A stretch of 64,000 nucleotides of DNA, taken from F23-D06 sp963643165. GTDB lineage: Bacteria; Bacteroidota; Bacteroidia; Bacteroidales; WCHB1-69. Shown here one piece after another: positions 16,001 to 25,218 of the stretch. Below the pieces are notes generated by a model. The model was given only the letters and a program-made list of their open reading frames with translations, searched no databases and was not told the DNA's origin. Position numbers and translations under genes: made by a program. The DNA is taken from the NCBI GenBank assembly GCA_963643165.1, contig CAVIJD010000003.1, positions 1 to 64,000 on the forward strand. The letters run 5' to 3'. Every line of letters starts with the position of its first letter. Within the stretch, counting starts at the first letter, position 1.

Positions 16001-16880
16001 TCGCTCCTACGCCGGAGGAGGCCGTCACAAAGTAGCAGGAAACGTCGGCATAGATGTTGGTGGCATGGGTGAACCGTTTGTCGGAAGTGTCGTATTCTAT
16101 GGTGTGTGGCGACTCGCCGTAGAAGATGAAATAGTCGCCTTCGCCGAAGATGCCGTCGTTGTTGTCATACAGCATGATGGGGAGTTCGCGGAGGTCGTCG
16201 GTCCGGGGCTTGGCATTGGCTTCGGGCAGCATCTTGCCGCCGTTGCCGAAGATAGCGATCCGGTCTGAATATATCGGTGTGGGCATGCCCATGGCGACAA
16301 GGTCTTCGTAGGTCACTTTGTAGATGCCTGTTTCCGCCAACGTGAAGCTGAACCATTGTCCCTGCGAGAGCACGGAGCGCGCGGCATAGTTGCGGCTGCC
16401 TTTGGGCAAGGAGGCAACGTGCCCTGTGATCTCAAGGACCAACGAGGTGACGCGGCGGTACTGCCCGGCAGCGGTGCGCACTATCGGCACAAACGACAAC
16501 ACGGCATAGTTCTTGCCACGTTCGCGCGCCGGTGCCACCGACACTTTGACCTGCGCCGGCAAGTCGTAGCCCTCAAGTAGGCGGACATCCTGTTCGCTGA
16601 CCGCCTCCGTCTGCACATCCGACAACTTAACATCGTAGCCGGAACGGAAACCGTCGACCGGAATCCGTTCATAATAGGAGGGTAACGACACTTGCGGCTG
16701 TAGGTAAACCGCCCCGTCAAAATGTAGGAAATCCGTTTCCTTGTCCTCGCCGAAAGTGAACGACACCTTGTCTGTCCAAGAAATTGAAATGTTTTTTGAA
16801 ATTTTTTGTGCCTGAATATCAGTCAATTGAATAAAAAATAGGCACAGAAGGCAGAAGAATGCCCAAGATTTGCTTTTCAT
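13041..16880 (-). CDS. porU: Type IX secretion C-terminal signal peptidase/sortase PorU
   Basis: 1279 residues from ATG 16880, which opens a signal peptide (KSKSWAFFCLLCLFFIQLTD...). The C25 (gingipain-type) catalytic pair is visible: His790 in YTYIGHSGKDGW and Cys824 in LTLSCTFGFYDRP. The C-terminus has a FlgD-Ig/CTD-like segment starting LNYPNPFTTRT and ending in a GVYMYRLRVRN-type motif. PorU cleaves the sorting domain of T9SS cargo and links the cargo to anionic LPS at the cell surface. It is upstream of porV and divergent from porP. The frame is open 57 codons further upstream, but these overlap the porP promoter region. Confidence 0.93.
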   Translation of the reverse strand: MKSKSWAFFCLLCLFFIQLTDIQAQKISKNISISWTDKVSFTFGEDKETDFLHFDGAVYLQPQVSLPSYYERIPVDGFRSGYDVKLSDVQTEAVSEQDVRLLEGYDLPAQVKVSVAPARERGKNYAVLSFVPIVRTAAGQYRRVTSLVLEITGHVASLPKGSRNYAARSVLSQGQWFSFTLAETGIYKVTYEDLVAMGMPTPIYSDRIAIFGNGGKMLPEANAKPRTDDLRELPIMLYDNNDGIFGEGDYFIFYGESPHTIEYDTSDKRFTHATNIYADVSCYFVTASSGVGAKKRIATVDNSALSATASVSEYTYFDFHEDDLYNFGESGKDWFGDLFDITTERSYTFTAPGQSLAQGRLSVAVAGVSNSYSTMRVSVNGNAIGNVSVRGLQTGSMATLNRQDLNFTPNGSAISVTLTYSKPSTSSSAYLNWIEVEMPCSLTMNAAQFSFCNPATVREGSVTQFNIGGADQSTQVWDVTDPSEAVRCKLALGSGTGSFKANTDVLRRFVAFDGTQYLTVTRGGAVENQNLHATGAVDMVIVTHPDFLSQANRLANFRQQNDGLKVKVATIQQVYNEFSGGSQDPIAIRDYMKMIYDKTSGQSPKYLLLVGRPCYDYRGRVSGTEIFVPNYQYAASGNIISEYSFYANDDTFGLLDDEEGANATGLYDIAIGRFPCSTLAQATTAVDKSIRYTERRNLVSENSTSVSNFGDWRNVMAFVADDEDYNDFISNADNFTKIVEAKNSNINFDKIYLDAYSQVSNAGGQRYPDVTTAINNRMNRGCLFYTYIGHSGKDGWTAERVLENSDINKWANKYNMPAMLTLSCTFGFYDRPAVSPAELAFFNSNGGVSAIITASREAWSSPNNSFGRIIFGAMFDKSEKGRYPTIGEIEIAGKNNYGGSSTSLAMFVLMGDPSMPLAIPTYRIVTDSVNRQPVGDRQDTVRALSRVTVSGRVVDDLGQTIDNFNGTLFPSVYDKKVTVTTLANDPTSQPFDFESQKSILFKGNCTVSNGHYTFSFYVPKDIDYKFGQGKMSYYARTDRYDAAGAFTGFIIGGVDSAGVADDKGPEVELFLNDENFVEGGITNQDPVLIAKIKDNYGINTTGNGIGHDLVAILDDASESQIVLNDYYQTEKDSFNVGTVRYSLSDISVGKHKIMVRAWDINNNPTEAELSFEVVSDETLTLSHVLNYPNPFTTRTAFFFEQNQNGGEFDIQVQIYTISGKLLKTINTTQLIEGNRCAGIPWDGLDDYGDKIGRGVYMYRLRVRNQNGEIAEKIEKLVIL

Positions 16881-16999
16881 TTGTCGTTTTACAGATAGAT
16901 GCATAACACTTGCGATAACGGAAAAGTGCTGTAAATATTGCAGATATGCAAGGAAAGAAAGAGATGGAAAAAGAAGTGTGGAACAATGAAATAATTTTG

Positions 17000-17007
17000 T
17001 ATTTTTG
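17000..17007 (+). promoter_or_regulatory. -7 box for porP-gldJ
   Basis: TATTTTTG, 27 bases before the porP ATG, in the space shared with the divergent porU. Confidence 0.7.
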
Positions 17008-17034
17008 CCCGCTAATATACCAAATATAGTTACT

Positions 17035-18105
17035 ATGTATAAAAGAATCATAATCTTACTGGCAGCGATTACGGCATTTGCCGTTGTGCGAATTGACGCA
17101 CAGGATGCAATGTTCTCCCAATTCTATGCCAATCCGCTCTATTTGAATCCTGCAATGGCGGGGACGAATGTCTGTCCCAGGGTGGCGTTGAATTTCCGCG
17201 ACCAATGGCCGAAGCTGAAAGGTAACTATATCACTTATACGGGGTCGTTTGACGAGCATTTCGACAAGATTGCCGGCGGCGTAGGCATCATTCTCATGCA
17301 CGACCACGCCGGAGCCAACGGAGGATACATCAACACTTCTACAATCAGCCCGATGTACTCTTTCAAGGCCCAGATCAGCAAGAAGTTCGCCTTGAGACTC
17401 GCCCTGCAACTCGACATTCAGGACAAGTACCTGAATTGGGACAACCTCGTGTTCGGCGACCAGATAGACTCCCGCTACGGATATGTCTATCAGACGCAGG
17501 AGACCCGCCCGGGCAGCCTGCACCGCTGGACGGCCGGACTCTCCGCCGGATTGCTGGGTTATACGCCCCACGTCTATTTTGGTATGGCAGTTCATCACAT
17601 CACGACTTTCGCCCTCGACGGACAAAACACCAGTTACCTGACGGAAAGTTATGCTGACATGTACGATATGATGCCCGTGAAATGGACGGCACATGTCGGT
17701 GCCAACTTCGATGTTAGACGCAAAAGCAAACGGGAAACATCGTTCGGCGATATCTCGTTAAGCCCCAATTTCGTATATCAACACCAGAGATACCTCAACT
17801 ATTTCAACCTCGGACTTTATGCCAACTTCTATCCTTTCACGGTGGGCGTGTGGTACCGTTTCGTTCCGGCATACCAAGTCAAGGACAGCACCAATGCCGT
17901 TGTCGGCAAGATCAACAATTCCGATGCACTGGTGTTTATGGCAGGCCTCGAGTATAAACTGGTGAAATTCGGCATCTCCTACGATATCACGTTGGGACAA
18001 TTGAAGAACGACACGGGCGGCGCCATCGAGGCTTCGCTGCAGTTCCTCTTGCCGTGCCCCGAGAAGCACAAGGCTATCAAGGACCTCAAGTGCCCCTCAT
18101 TCTAA
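17035..18105 (+). CDS. porP: PorP/SprF family type IX secretion outer membrane protein
   Basis: 356 residues with a signal peptide. QDAMFSQFYANPLYLNPAMA directly after the cleavage site and the FRDQWP segment are diagnostic of the PorP/SprF family, outer membrane beta-barrels that link to the T9SS ring or to gliding adhesins. It starts at ATG 17035 behind the TATTTTTG box. It is followed 75 bases later by gldJ. PorP is normally first in porP-porK-porL-porM-porN; here only gldJ follows, so this is a separate PorP/SprF paralogue or a split locus. Confidence 0.9.
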   Translation: MYKRIIILLAAITAFAVVRIDAQDAMFSQFYANPLYLNPAMAGTNVCPRVALNFRDQWPKLKGNYITYTGSFDEHFDKIAGGVGIILMHDHAGANGGYINTSTISPMYSFKAQISKKFALRLALQLDIQDKYLNWDNLVFGDQIDSRYGYVYQTQETRPGSLHRWTAGLSAGLLGYTPHVYFGMAVHHITTFALDGQNTSYLTESYADMYDMMPVKWTAHVGANFDVRRKSKRETSFGDISLSPNFVYQHQRYLNYFNLGLYANFYPFTVGVWYRFVPAYQVKDSTNAVVGKINNSDALVFMAGLEYKLVKFGISYDITLGQLKNDTGGAIEASLQFLLPCPEKHKAIKDLKCPSF

Positions 18106-18180
18106 ACAAAGACTATATAATATAATTGTAACATTTACGTTCATCATATCAATCGAGAATAGAACTAATATAACAAGAAC

Positions 18181-19668
18181 ATGAATAAGATCACAAAAAC
18201 AACAAGTCTGTTCACCGCACTGGTTCTGCTGGCAATGCTGTCATCTTGCAAGAAGGAGGCTTCTCCTACCACCGGTTGGAACTATAACGACGCTAAGAAC
18301 GGCGGCTTTGAAGTGGCCCCGTATGAGGAGCAGGCTACCGGCCCCGGACTCGTATTCATCGAAGGCGGTACTTTTGTCATGGGTGCCATGGAAGAGGATG
18401 TTATGAAAGACTGGAACAATAACCCGCGCCGTGTGTCCGTGGCCTCTTTCTATATGGACGAGTGTGAGATCTCGAACCTCGACTACCGCGAGTATCTTTA
18501 CTGGCTGGAGCGTGTGTTCATCCCGCAAGACTTGAAAGTGGTTTACGACAACGCCGTGCCCGATGAGAATGTCTGGCGTGACCGTCTCGGATACAATGAG
18601 CCTGACGTGGAGTACTATTTCCGTCACCCCGCATTCAATACCTATCCTGTGGTGGGTGTCAATTGGCTGCAGGCCACCAACTATGCCGCTTGGCGTACCG
18701 ACCGTGTGAACGAGAAGATTCTCGCCGACCGCGGCTATGTGGAATATGCAGAAACCCCGACCGCCGAGGGCTATTTCAATACGGATGCCTACCTCACCTA
18801 CGAGACCTACGAGGCTGAGGGCGAAAAACGCCTCCGCTATATCTCTTCCGGTGAATACCGCAACGTGAAGATGGAAGACGGTATCTTGCTGCCGAAGTAC
18901 AGACTGCCAACCGAAGCTGAATGGGAGTACGCCGCCCTCGGACTTATCGGCAATACGATGAACGAACGCGTGCTCGAACGCAAGGTCTATCCTTGGAACG
19001 GCCAACAACTTCGTACCGAAGACAAGAAATACTATGGCGATATGATGACTAATATCCGCCGCGGCAGAGGTGACCTTATGGGTGTGGCCTCCGCTTTGAA
19101 CGACGCCGGCTTCAAAACCAAAGATGTCAGGTCGGACTGGCCTAACGATTATGGCCTTTACCAAATGGCCGGCAATGTGTCCGAATGGGTGATGGACGTC
19201 TATAGACAAGGCTCACACGATGATGTGGCTGAGGTCAACCCGTTCCGTGGCAACTATTTCGAGACTAAAAAACTCCTCGAAGACGGTACGGTGGCTGAAC
19301 GCGACAGCGTCGGTAAAATTCCGATGGTTCCCGTGTCTGACTTCAAGAACGACCGCAGACGCAACTACCGCGCCGCTGACAACAAGAACTACCTCGACGG
19401 CGATTGGCAGTCATTGCACGATATGGACAGCTGGAAGTCGGCTACCACGAACACAGAAGCTACCGACCAGATGTACCGCAAACTCTCTGACAACTACGCT
19501 TTCTCGTTGGTCAGCGACCATGCCCGCGTCTATAAGGGCGGCTCCTGGAGAGACATCCCTTATTGGTCTTCCCCCGGCTCAAGACGCTACCTCGACGAGG
19601 ATGAGGCCGCCGACTATATCGGCTTCAGATGCGCTATGGCCCGCGTGGGGACGCAAACCAAAAACTAA
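18181..19668 (+). CDS. gldJ: Gliding/T9SS lipoprotein GldJ (FGE-sulfatase fold)
   Basis: 495 residues. Lipoprotein signal with lipobox MLSSC (Cys23). The body has the formylglycine-generating-enzyme fold common to GldJ and GldK: FIEGGTFVMGAMEEDVMKDW, YPVVGVNWLQATNYAAWRTD, YRLPTEAEWEYAALGLIGN, MAGNVSEWVMDVYR and VYKGGSWRDIPYWSSPGSR. I favour GldJ over GldK because of the long insert between the GNVSEW and GGSWRD motifs, with the FRGN and NYRAADNKNYLDGD segments, and because of the neighbourhood with porU and porV. No porL follows. GldJ is an outer-membrane lipoprotein needed for stability of other Gld proteins. Confidence 0.82.
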   Translation: MNKITKTTSLFTALVLLAMLSSCKKEASPTTGWNYNDAKNGGFEVAPYEEQATGPGLVFIEGGTFVMGAMEEDVMKDWNNNPRRVSVASFYMDECEISNLDYREYLYWLERVFIPQDLKVVYDNAVPDENVWRDRLGYNEPDVEYYFRHPAFNTYPVVGVNWLQATNYAAWRTDRVNEKILADRGYVEYAETPTAEGYFNTDAYLTYETYEAEGEKRLRYISSGEYRNVKMEDGILLPKYRLPTEAEWEYAALGLIGNTMNERVLERKVYPWNGQQLRTEDKKYYGDMMTNIRRGRGDLMGVASALNDAGFKTKDVRSDWPNDYGLYQMAGNVSEWVMDVYRQGSHDDVAEVNPFRGNYFETKKLLEDGTVAERDSVGKIPMVPVSDFKNDRRRNYRAADNKNYLDGDWQSLHDMDSWKSATTNTEATDQMYRKLSDNYAFSLVSDHARVYKGGSWRDIPYWSSPGSRRYLDEDEAADYIGFRCAMARVGTQTKN

Positions 19669-19696
19669 GCCCCAAAACAACGCGTAACAATATCAA

Positions 19697-19734
19697 GGCG
19701 GAGGAAAATCCATTTGGAGTTTCCTCCGCTTTTC
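19697..19734 (+). terminator. Intrinsic terminator after gldJ
   Basis: GCGGAGGAAA (19698-19707), 12-base loop, TTTCCTCCGC (19720-19729), followed by TTTT. Confidence 0.85.
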
Positions 19735-19781
19735 GTTTGTGAGCCCTGCGCTTTTTGATAGCCTCGTGAGGATATATTTTA

Positions 19782-19789
19782 TATTTTTG
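19782..19789 (+). promoter_or_regulatory. -7 box for the YitT gene
   Basis: TATTTTTG, 25 bases before the ATG at 19815. Confidence 0.6.
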
Positions 19790-19814
19790 CACTTTTAATT
19801 TTAAATCGATTAAA

Positions 19815-20759
19815 ATGCTGAAAAAGAACAAATTAAAAGATTTAGTGTGGCCCTATTTTCTGCTTACATTGGGTAGTTTTCTCTTCGCCGTCGGCGATGT
19901 GATGTTTGTGAACCCCTATTTGCTCGCCCCGGGCGGCACTTACGGTTTGTCGAATGTTTTTAACACACTATGGCCCTGGAAGATTTCCTATTACGCTATC
20001 TGTATGGACATTCCGCTGCTGCTCATCGGAACCTGGATCTTAGGTCCCCGGTTCGGCATCAAGACTATCATTTCCACTATTCTTATATTCTGTTTCACCT
20101 GGCTCGTGGAAACCGTGTGGGGATATAATCCGGTTATCCATGAGGGCATTTTCGAAACTGCCGTCACCAGCAATTGCGTGCAGATTCCGCACAGCGAATT
20201 GTTTTTCATGCCCGACTATTTCCTGAACACAGTGGTGGGAGGCGTCATCTATGGTGTGGCCATCGGTTTGATATTCAAGTCGGGCGCCACTTCGGGAGGC
20301 AGCGATATCATCTCCATGATTCTGCACAAATACACAAAGATTTCACTCGGCACCCTGGTGCTCATTGTGGACTCTTGCATCACACTCACAACCCTCGTGG
20401 CTTTCAAGCAGATCAGACTGCCCATCTATTCTGTCATCCTTATCGCTATCGAAGGCAAGGTTATCGACCTTATCGTCGATGGCATCAAATCGTATAAGAC
20501 CGTGTTCATCGTGACCGACAAAACGGACGAGGTCCGTGACTTCATCATCAACGACTTGAAACGTGGCGGCACTGTCTTCGCAGGCACTGGCATGTACCAA
20601 GGCTCTGACCGCAAGATGGTTTATGTGACGCTTGGCCGTACTGACCTTGTAAAACTCAAAGCCAACCTCCGCCGTTTAGACCCCGCCGCTTTCGTCAACG
20701 TCATCGAAAGTTCAGAGATTATGGGACTCGGTTTCAAAGCCCTTCCCGAAAATGAGTAA
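19815..20759 (+). CDS. YitT family membrane protein (DUF161/DUF2179)
   Basis: 314 residues. The N-terminal two thirds hold about five membrane segments with YitT features such as LAPGGTYGLSNV and FKSGATSGGSDIISMILHK. The C-terminal DUF2179 domain includes DGIKSYKTVFIVTDK and FAGTGMYQGSDRKMVY. The function of the family is not established; transport or sensing has been suggested. The gene has its own promoter and is 48 bases before purL, which also has its own -7 box. Confidence 0.88.
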   Translation: MLKKNKLKDLVWPYFLLTLGSFLFAVGDVMFVNPYLLAPGGTYGLSNVFNTLWPWKISYYAICMDIPLLLIGTWILGPRFGIKTIISTILIFCFTWLVETVWGYNPVIHEGIFETAVTSNCVQIPHSELFFMPDYFLNTVVGGVIYGVAIGLIFKSGATSGGSDIISMILHKYTKISLGTLVLIVDSCITLTTLVAFKQIRLPIYSVILIAIEGKVIDLIVDGIKSYKTVFIVTDKTDEVRDFIINDLKRGGTVFAGTGMYQGSDRKMVYVTLGRTDLVKLKANLRRLDPAAFVNVIESSEIMGLGFKALPENE

Positions 20760-20777
20760 CAGTCTGAATATTTTCAC

Positions 20778-20785
20778 TACTTTTG
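20778..20785 (+). promoter_or_regulatory. -7 box for purL
   Basis: TACTTTTG, 22 bases before the purL ATG. Confidence 0.6.
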
Positions 20786-20807
20786 CCGCCATATAAATAT
20801 TAAAGCC

Positions 20808-23800
20808 ATGCGCAACGCCCGTATCTTTGTAGAGAAAAAAGAGGGCTTCAATGTGGAAGCCGTCAGTCTGAAGGAAACCCTCAACCGCAATTTCAACTTG
20901 AACATCCGCAACCTCCGGCTGCTGAACATTTACGACATCTTCAATGTCAGCGACGAGTTGCTGGAACGTGCCAAGGTCGGAGTCCTTTCCGAGCCCGTTA
21001 CCGACAACGTGACTGAGTCGTTGTCACTGGATGGCCAGACCTGCTTTGCGGTTGAATACCTGCCCGGACAGTTTGACCAGCGCGCCGACAGCGCCATGCA
21101 GTGCTTTTCGCTGCTTGACCCCACGACGGACGTGCTCGTCAAAAGCGCCCGCGCATACGTTTTCGATGCCGACTTGACGGATGCGCAATTGGCCCAAATC
21201 AAGAAATACTGCATCAATGAGGTTGAAGCCCGTGAAAAAGACCTCTCGGTGCTGGCTGTCACGGAAAACCCGACAGCCAATGACATCCCCGTCATCGTAG
21301 GATTCAACAGTTGGACTTCAGAGCAGCTGGAGTCATTCCGTGTGCGTTTAGGGCTTGCCATGTCGTTGGAAGACTTGATGTTCATACAGCAATATTTCAA
21401 AAACGAGGAGCGCCGCGAGCCATTTGAGACGGAAATCAAACTGCTTGACACCTATTGGAGCGACCACTGCCGCCACACCACTTTTGAGACGGAACTTGCA
21501 AAGATTGTCTTTACGCCCTCGCACCTGCAATACCAACTGCAGGAGGCTTACGAGACTTACCTTGCCTTGCGGAAAGCGGTTTATGGCGAACACACCGATA
21601 GACCGCAGACCTTGATGGATATGGCCAGCATCAATGGCAAATACGAACGCAAAGCCGGCAATCTCAACGACATGGAGATTTCGGAAGAGAACAATGCCTG
21701 CAGCATACAGATACAGGTGGATGTGGATGGCACGCCGGAGCCTTGGCTACTGATGTTCAAGAACGAGACGCACAACCACCCGACGGAGATTGAGCCCTTT
21801 GGCGGGGCTGCCACTTGCGTGGGCGGCGCCATCCGTGACCCGCTCAGTGGGCGCAGTTACGTCTATCAGGCCTTGCGCGTGACGGGTGCCGGCAATATCA
21901 ATGCCCCTGTCAGTGAGACACTTGAGGGCAAACTTCCCCAGTCGGTGATTTCTAAAACCGCCGCCGCCGGTTACTCCTCCTACGGCAACCAGATCGGCCT
22001 TGCCACTACCCATGTCCGCGAAGTCTATCATGACAACTACAAGGCCAAGCGGCTCGAAATTGGAGCCGTGGTCGGTGCAGCCCCTGTGAGCCACGTGCGC
22101 CGCGAACGTCCCGTGCCCGGCGATGTGGTCATCATGTTCGGCGGACGCACCGGACGCGACGGCATCGGAGGCGCTACGGGCTCTTCCAAAGAACATAACG
22201 AGAAGTCGCTCGACACTTGCGCTGCAGAGGTGCAGAAAGGTAACGCCCCCGAGGAACGCAAGATACAACACCTGTTCAGACGGCCTGAAGTTACCCGCCT
22301 CGTCAAGAAGTCTAACGACTTTGGCGCCGGCGGCGTGAGCGTGGCTATCGGCGAACTGGCAGACGGCTTGTTTATCGACCTCGACTCCGTGAGAACAAAA
22401 TACAAAGGACTTAACGGTACCGAAATCGCCATCAGCGAGTCGCAGGAACGTATGAGCGTTGTGGTCGATAAGAACGATGTGGAGACGTTCTTCGAATATT
22501 GTCGCCAAGAGAATATCGAAGCCAACATCATCGCCCGCGTCACAGACGACAACCGCCTTACGATGACCTGGAAGGGCAACACGATAGTGAGTCTTAGCCG
22601 CGATTTCATCAACACGAACGGCGTACGCCAGAAGACAGAGGCTGCCGTGGCCGCCGTCCCCGACAATGTGCTGGAAGCCAGTCCCGTACAAGGTGACACG
22701 CTGAGCGAGAAAATGTACAGTTGCCTCAGCAATCCTAACGTTGCCTCCCAAAAAGGACTCATTGAGATGTTTGACGCCACCATCGGCGCTTCTACCGTGC
22801 TGATGCCTTTCGGCGGAAAACGCCAACTGACGGAAACTCAGGTTTCAGCCCAAAAACTGCCTGTCCTCCACGGCCATACCGACACCACGAGCATTATGGC
22901 CTTCGGTTATAATCCTTATATCGCAATGCGGTCGCCATTCCACGCTGCCGTGTTTGCCATTCTCGAATCTATGTCCAAAATTGTGGCTGTAGGCGGCGAC
23001 TTTCGCAAAATACGCTTCACTTTCCAAGAATATTTTGAGAAAATGGGACACGAACCCAGTCGCTGGGGCAAACCCTGCGCCGCAATGTTAGGGTCGGTGT
23101 GGATGCTCAAGCAATTCGACCTGGCCTCCCTCGGCGGAAAGGATTCGATGAGCGGCACTTTCAAAGACCTGAATGTGCCTCCTACCTTTGTGTCGTTTGC
23201 CATCACTACCGAAAAGTCGGGTACAATCATCTCTCCGGAGTTCAAACAAAAAGGTAATCACATCTATCTTATTCACAATAAAATAGAAAATTGTCTTCCC
23301 GATGCGCGGCGCACTGCCGAAATTTTCGAATTTATGCGCCAGAACATTCTGAACGGCCGTATTGTGTCGGCATTTACATTGCAACATGGCGGCATCGCCG
23401 AAGCATTGGCCAAGATGAGTTTCGGCAACGACTTAGGTTTCGAGATTAACACAGACCGGAACCTGTTCGACTATGGTTATGGCAGTTTTGTCGTGGAAAC
23501 TGCGTCAGAACTGGATGCCGACTTTGCCATATCGCTCGGCAGGGTGTCAGACCGTTTCAGCATCAATGGCGAGATTATCGACAAGGAGAAGTGTCTTGAT
23601 GTTTGGCGCGGCGTTTACAATGGGCTGTATCCCGACGAGGTCTCGAATGAGACGATTTCTACGGGTGAGGAATTTGCCAATGGAGGTCAGAAACGTTTCA
23701 GCGAACACGCCCCCGTCAAGGTCGAGGTGCCAAAAGTTGTGTTGCCTGTGTTTCCGGGCACCAATTGCGACTACGATACCGCCAAGGCTTTTGAAGACGC

Positions 23801-24527
23801 CGGTGCGGAAACGCAAATTCTCGTGTTCCGCAACCTCAACGAAAAAGAAATCAACGATTCTCTGCACGAACTGGCAGAGGCAATCCGCAATTCGCAGATT
23901 TTGGCACTCAGCGGCGGCTTCAGTTTGGGCGACGAGCCCGACGGCAGCGGCAAATTCATCGCTACCGTGCTGAACAACGCCCTCGTCAAGTCGGCCATCC
24001 AAGACCTTCTTGCCCGCAAAGGCTTGATAATCGGTATTTGCAACGGTTTTCAGGCATTGGTCAAGTCTGGACTGCTCCCGTTCGGCAAGTTGGGCGATGT
24101 CACAACGGCGTCACCTACGCTCTACCGCAACAACATCAACCGGCACATCTCGCGACTGGTGCGCACACGCATATCCTCCGTTTCGTCGCCGTGGCTCACC
24201 TCTTTTGCTGTGGGCGACATGCACCGTATCGCCGTCAGTCACGGCGAGGGCAAGTTCGTGGTGACCGAGGCTATGGCCCGCCAACTTTTTGAGAACGGAC
24301 AGGTTGCTTTCCAATATTGCGACGAGAACGGCAAGCCCAGCATGGCTCCATCTGACAATCCCAATGGCTCATTCTATGCCATTGAGGGTATTGTCTCACC
24401 CGATGGTCTGGTGCTCGGAAAGATGGGTCACAGCGAAAGAAAAGGCTCAGACTTGTACAAGAACATCGACGGCAACAAGACCCAAGATATCTTCCGCAAC
24501 GCGGTGGAGTATTTCAAGAGAGGATAG
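20808..24527 (+). CDS. purL: Phosphoribosylformylglycinamidine synthase (single-chain PurL)
   Basis: 1239 residues, the long form with the glutaminase domain fused at the C-terminus. The enzyme converts FGAR, glutamine and ATP to FGAM in purine biosynthesis. Seen: the FGAMS linker region near residue 200 (TYWSDHCRHTTF), HNHPTEIEPFGGAATCVGGA, FGAGGVSVAIGELADGL, SLGGKDSMSGTF, and in the class I glutaminase VFPGTNCDYD, LSGGFSLGDE and GICNGFQ with nucleophile Cys1078. The start follows a TACTTTTG promoter box. The bifunctional-nuclease-family gene begins three bases after its stop. Confidence 0.96.
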   Translation: MRNARIFVEKKEGFNVEAVSLKETLNRNFNLNIRNLRLLNIYDIFNVSDELLERAKVGVLSEPVTDNVTESLSLDGQTCFAVEYLPGQFDQRADSAMQCFSLLDPTTDVLVKSARAYVFDADLTDAQLAQIKKYCINEVEAREKDLSVLAVTENPTANDIPVIVGFNSWTSEQLESFRVRLGLAMSLEDLMFIQQYFKNEERREPFETEIKLLDTYWSDHCRHTTFETELAKIVFTPSHLQYQLQEAYETYLALRKAVYGEHTDRPQTLMDMASINGKYERKAGNLNDMEISEENNACSIQIQVDVDGTPEPWLLMFKNETHNHPTEIEPFGGAATCVGGAIRDPLSGRSYVYQALRVTGAGNINAPVSETLEGKLPQSVISKTAAAGYSSYGNQIGLATTHVREVYHDNYKAKRLEIGAVVGAAPVSHVRRERPVPGDVVIMFGGRTGRDGIGGATGSSKEHNEKSLDTCAAEVQKGNAPEERKIQHLFRRPEVTRLVKKSNDFGAGGVSVAIGELADGLFIDLDSVRTKYKGLNGTEIAISESQERMSVVVDKNDVETFFEYCRQENIEANIIARVTDDNRLTMTWKGNTIVSLSRDFINTNGVRQKTEAAVAAVPDNVLEASPVQGDTLSEKMYSCLSNPNVASQKGLIEMFDATIGASTVLMPFGGKRQLTETQVSAQKLPVLHGHTDTTSIMAFGYNPYIAMRSPFHAAVFAILESMSKIVAVGGDFRKIRFTFQEYFEKMGHEPSRWGKPCAAMLGSVWMLKQFDLASLGGKDSMSGTFKDLNVPPTFVSFAITTEKSGTIISPEFKQKGNHIYLIHNKIENCLPDARRTAEIFEFMRQNILNGRIVSAFTLQHGGIAEALAKMSFGNDLGFEINTDRNLFDYGYGSFVVETASELDADFAISLGRVSDRFSINGEIIDKEKCLDVWRGVYNGLYPDEVSNETISTGEEFANGGQKRFSEHAPVKVEVPKVVLPVFPGTNCDYDTAKAFEDAGAETQILVFRNLNEKEINDSLHELAEAIRNSQILALSGGFSLGDEPDGSGKFIATVLNNALVKSAIQDLLARKGLIIGICNGFQALVKSGLLPFGKLGDVTTASPTLYRNNINRHISRLVRTRISSVSSPWLTSFAVGDMHRIAVSHGEGKFVVTEAMARQLFENGQVAFQYCDENGKPSMAPSDNPNGSFYAIEGIVSPDGLVLGKMGHSERKGSDLYKNIDGNKTQDIFRNAVEYFKRG

Positions 24528-24530
24528 GCT

Positions 24531-25127
24531 ATGAAAAGAGTTCAACTTGTCGTGGCGGACATACGTTCTGTGCCTCGTTCGGAGGCTTTTTCGCTTATCC
24601 TGAAAGACCGGCACAGCGAGCGCTATGTTCCAGTCATCATAGGCATAAGTGAAGCTCGCGCCATTCTCATCGAATTGAATCAGACCAAGACGCACCGCCC
24701 GCTGACGCATGAACTGTTTATGACGTTGGCCGACAATTTCCGTTGCTCCCTGCTTGAAGTCAACATCATCTATTATGAAGAGGGGGTCTATTTTGCAGAC
24801 CTGGTCATAAGACGGGATGACGGCTCGCTCTTTCACTTGGATGCCCGTCCGTCTGACGCCATAGCCTTGGCATTGAAGGCAAATGTTCCCTTTTTCATGA
24901 ATGAGGACATCTTCAATGATAATTGTATGTGCGACCAAATGTGCGGCGAAGACGCTGACCCCGACCTCGACGATACTCTTGAGCCTGTGAGATTACAAGA
25001 TTTGAGCATTCAGGAACTCGAAGATTTGCTAGATGATGCTGTCGAACTCGAAGACTATGAACTGGCTGCCCAAATACAGGCAGAACTGGACCAAAGAGAG
25101 AATTCTGGCCAATCGTCTGGCGACTAA
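24531..25127 (+). CDS. Bifunctional nuclease family protein (DUF151 plus UVR motif)
   Basis: 198 residues. The N-terminal DUF151 domain shows YVPVIIGISEARAILIELNQ, RPLTHELFMTLA and HLDARPSDAIALALKANVPF. The C-terminus (about 165-195) has a UvrB/UvrC-type helical motif, LEDLLDDAVELEDYELAAQI. Bifunctional nuclease domains have DNase and RNase activity in studied relatives; the bacterial role is unclear. It starts three bases after purL and is probably co-transcribed. Confidence 0.88.
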   Translation: MKRVQLVVADIRSVPRSEAFSLILKDRHSERYVPVIIGISEARAILIELNQTKTHRPLTHELFMTLADNFRCSLLEVNIIYYEEGVYFADLVIRRDDGSLFHLDARPSDAIALALKANVPFFMNEDIFNDNCMCDQMCGEDADPDLDDTLEPVRLQDLSIQELEDLLDDAVELEDYELAAQIQAELDQRENSGQSSGD

Positions 25128-25151
25128 TCAAAAGGAGCAATCCCAATGAGG

Positions 25152-25181
25152 TTTCCAAGTGATTGGAAAATTGTTTTTTTT
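25152..25181 (+). terminator. Intrinsic terminator after the bifunctional nuclease gene
   Basis: TTTCCAA, loop GTGA, TTGGAAA, then ATTG and eight T. Confidence 0.85.
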
Positions 25182-25218
25182 ACGACGCAATCAGCAAAAA
25201 TACGACCGAAAGAGTAGG

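Noticed and set aside
14985..16268. Long open frame on the plus strand (427 codons)
   Set aside because: It lies opposite porU, whose protein has clear C25 motifs. The antisense frame has no recognisable domain and comes from codon bias.
18181..19668. GldK/PorK
   Set aside because: FGE-fold motifs fit both, but the long insert before GGSWRD, the porU/porV neighbourhood and the absence of porL favour GldJ.
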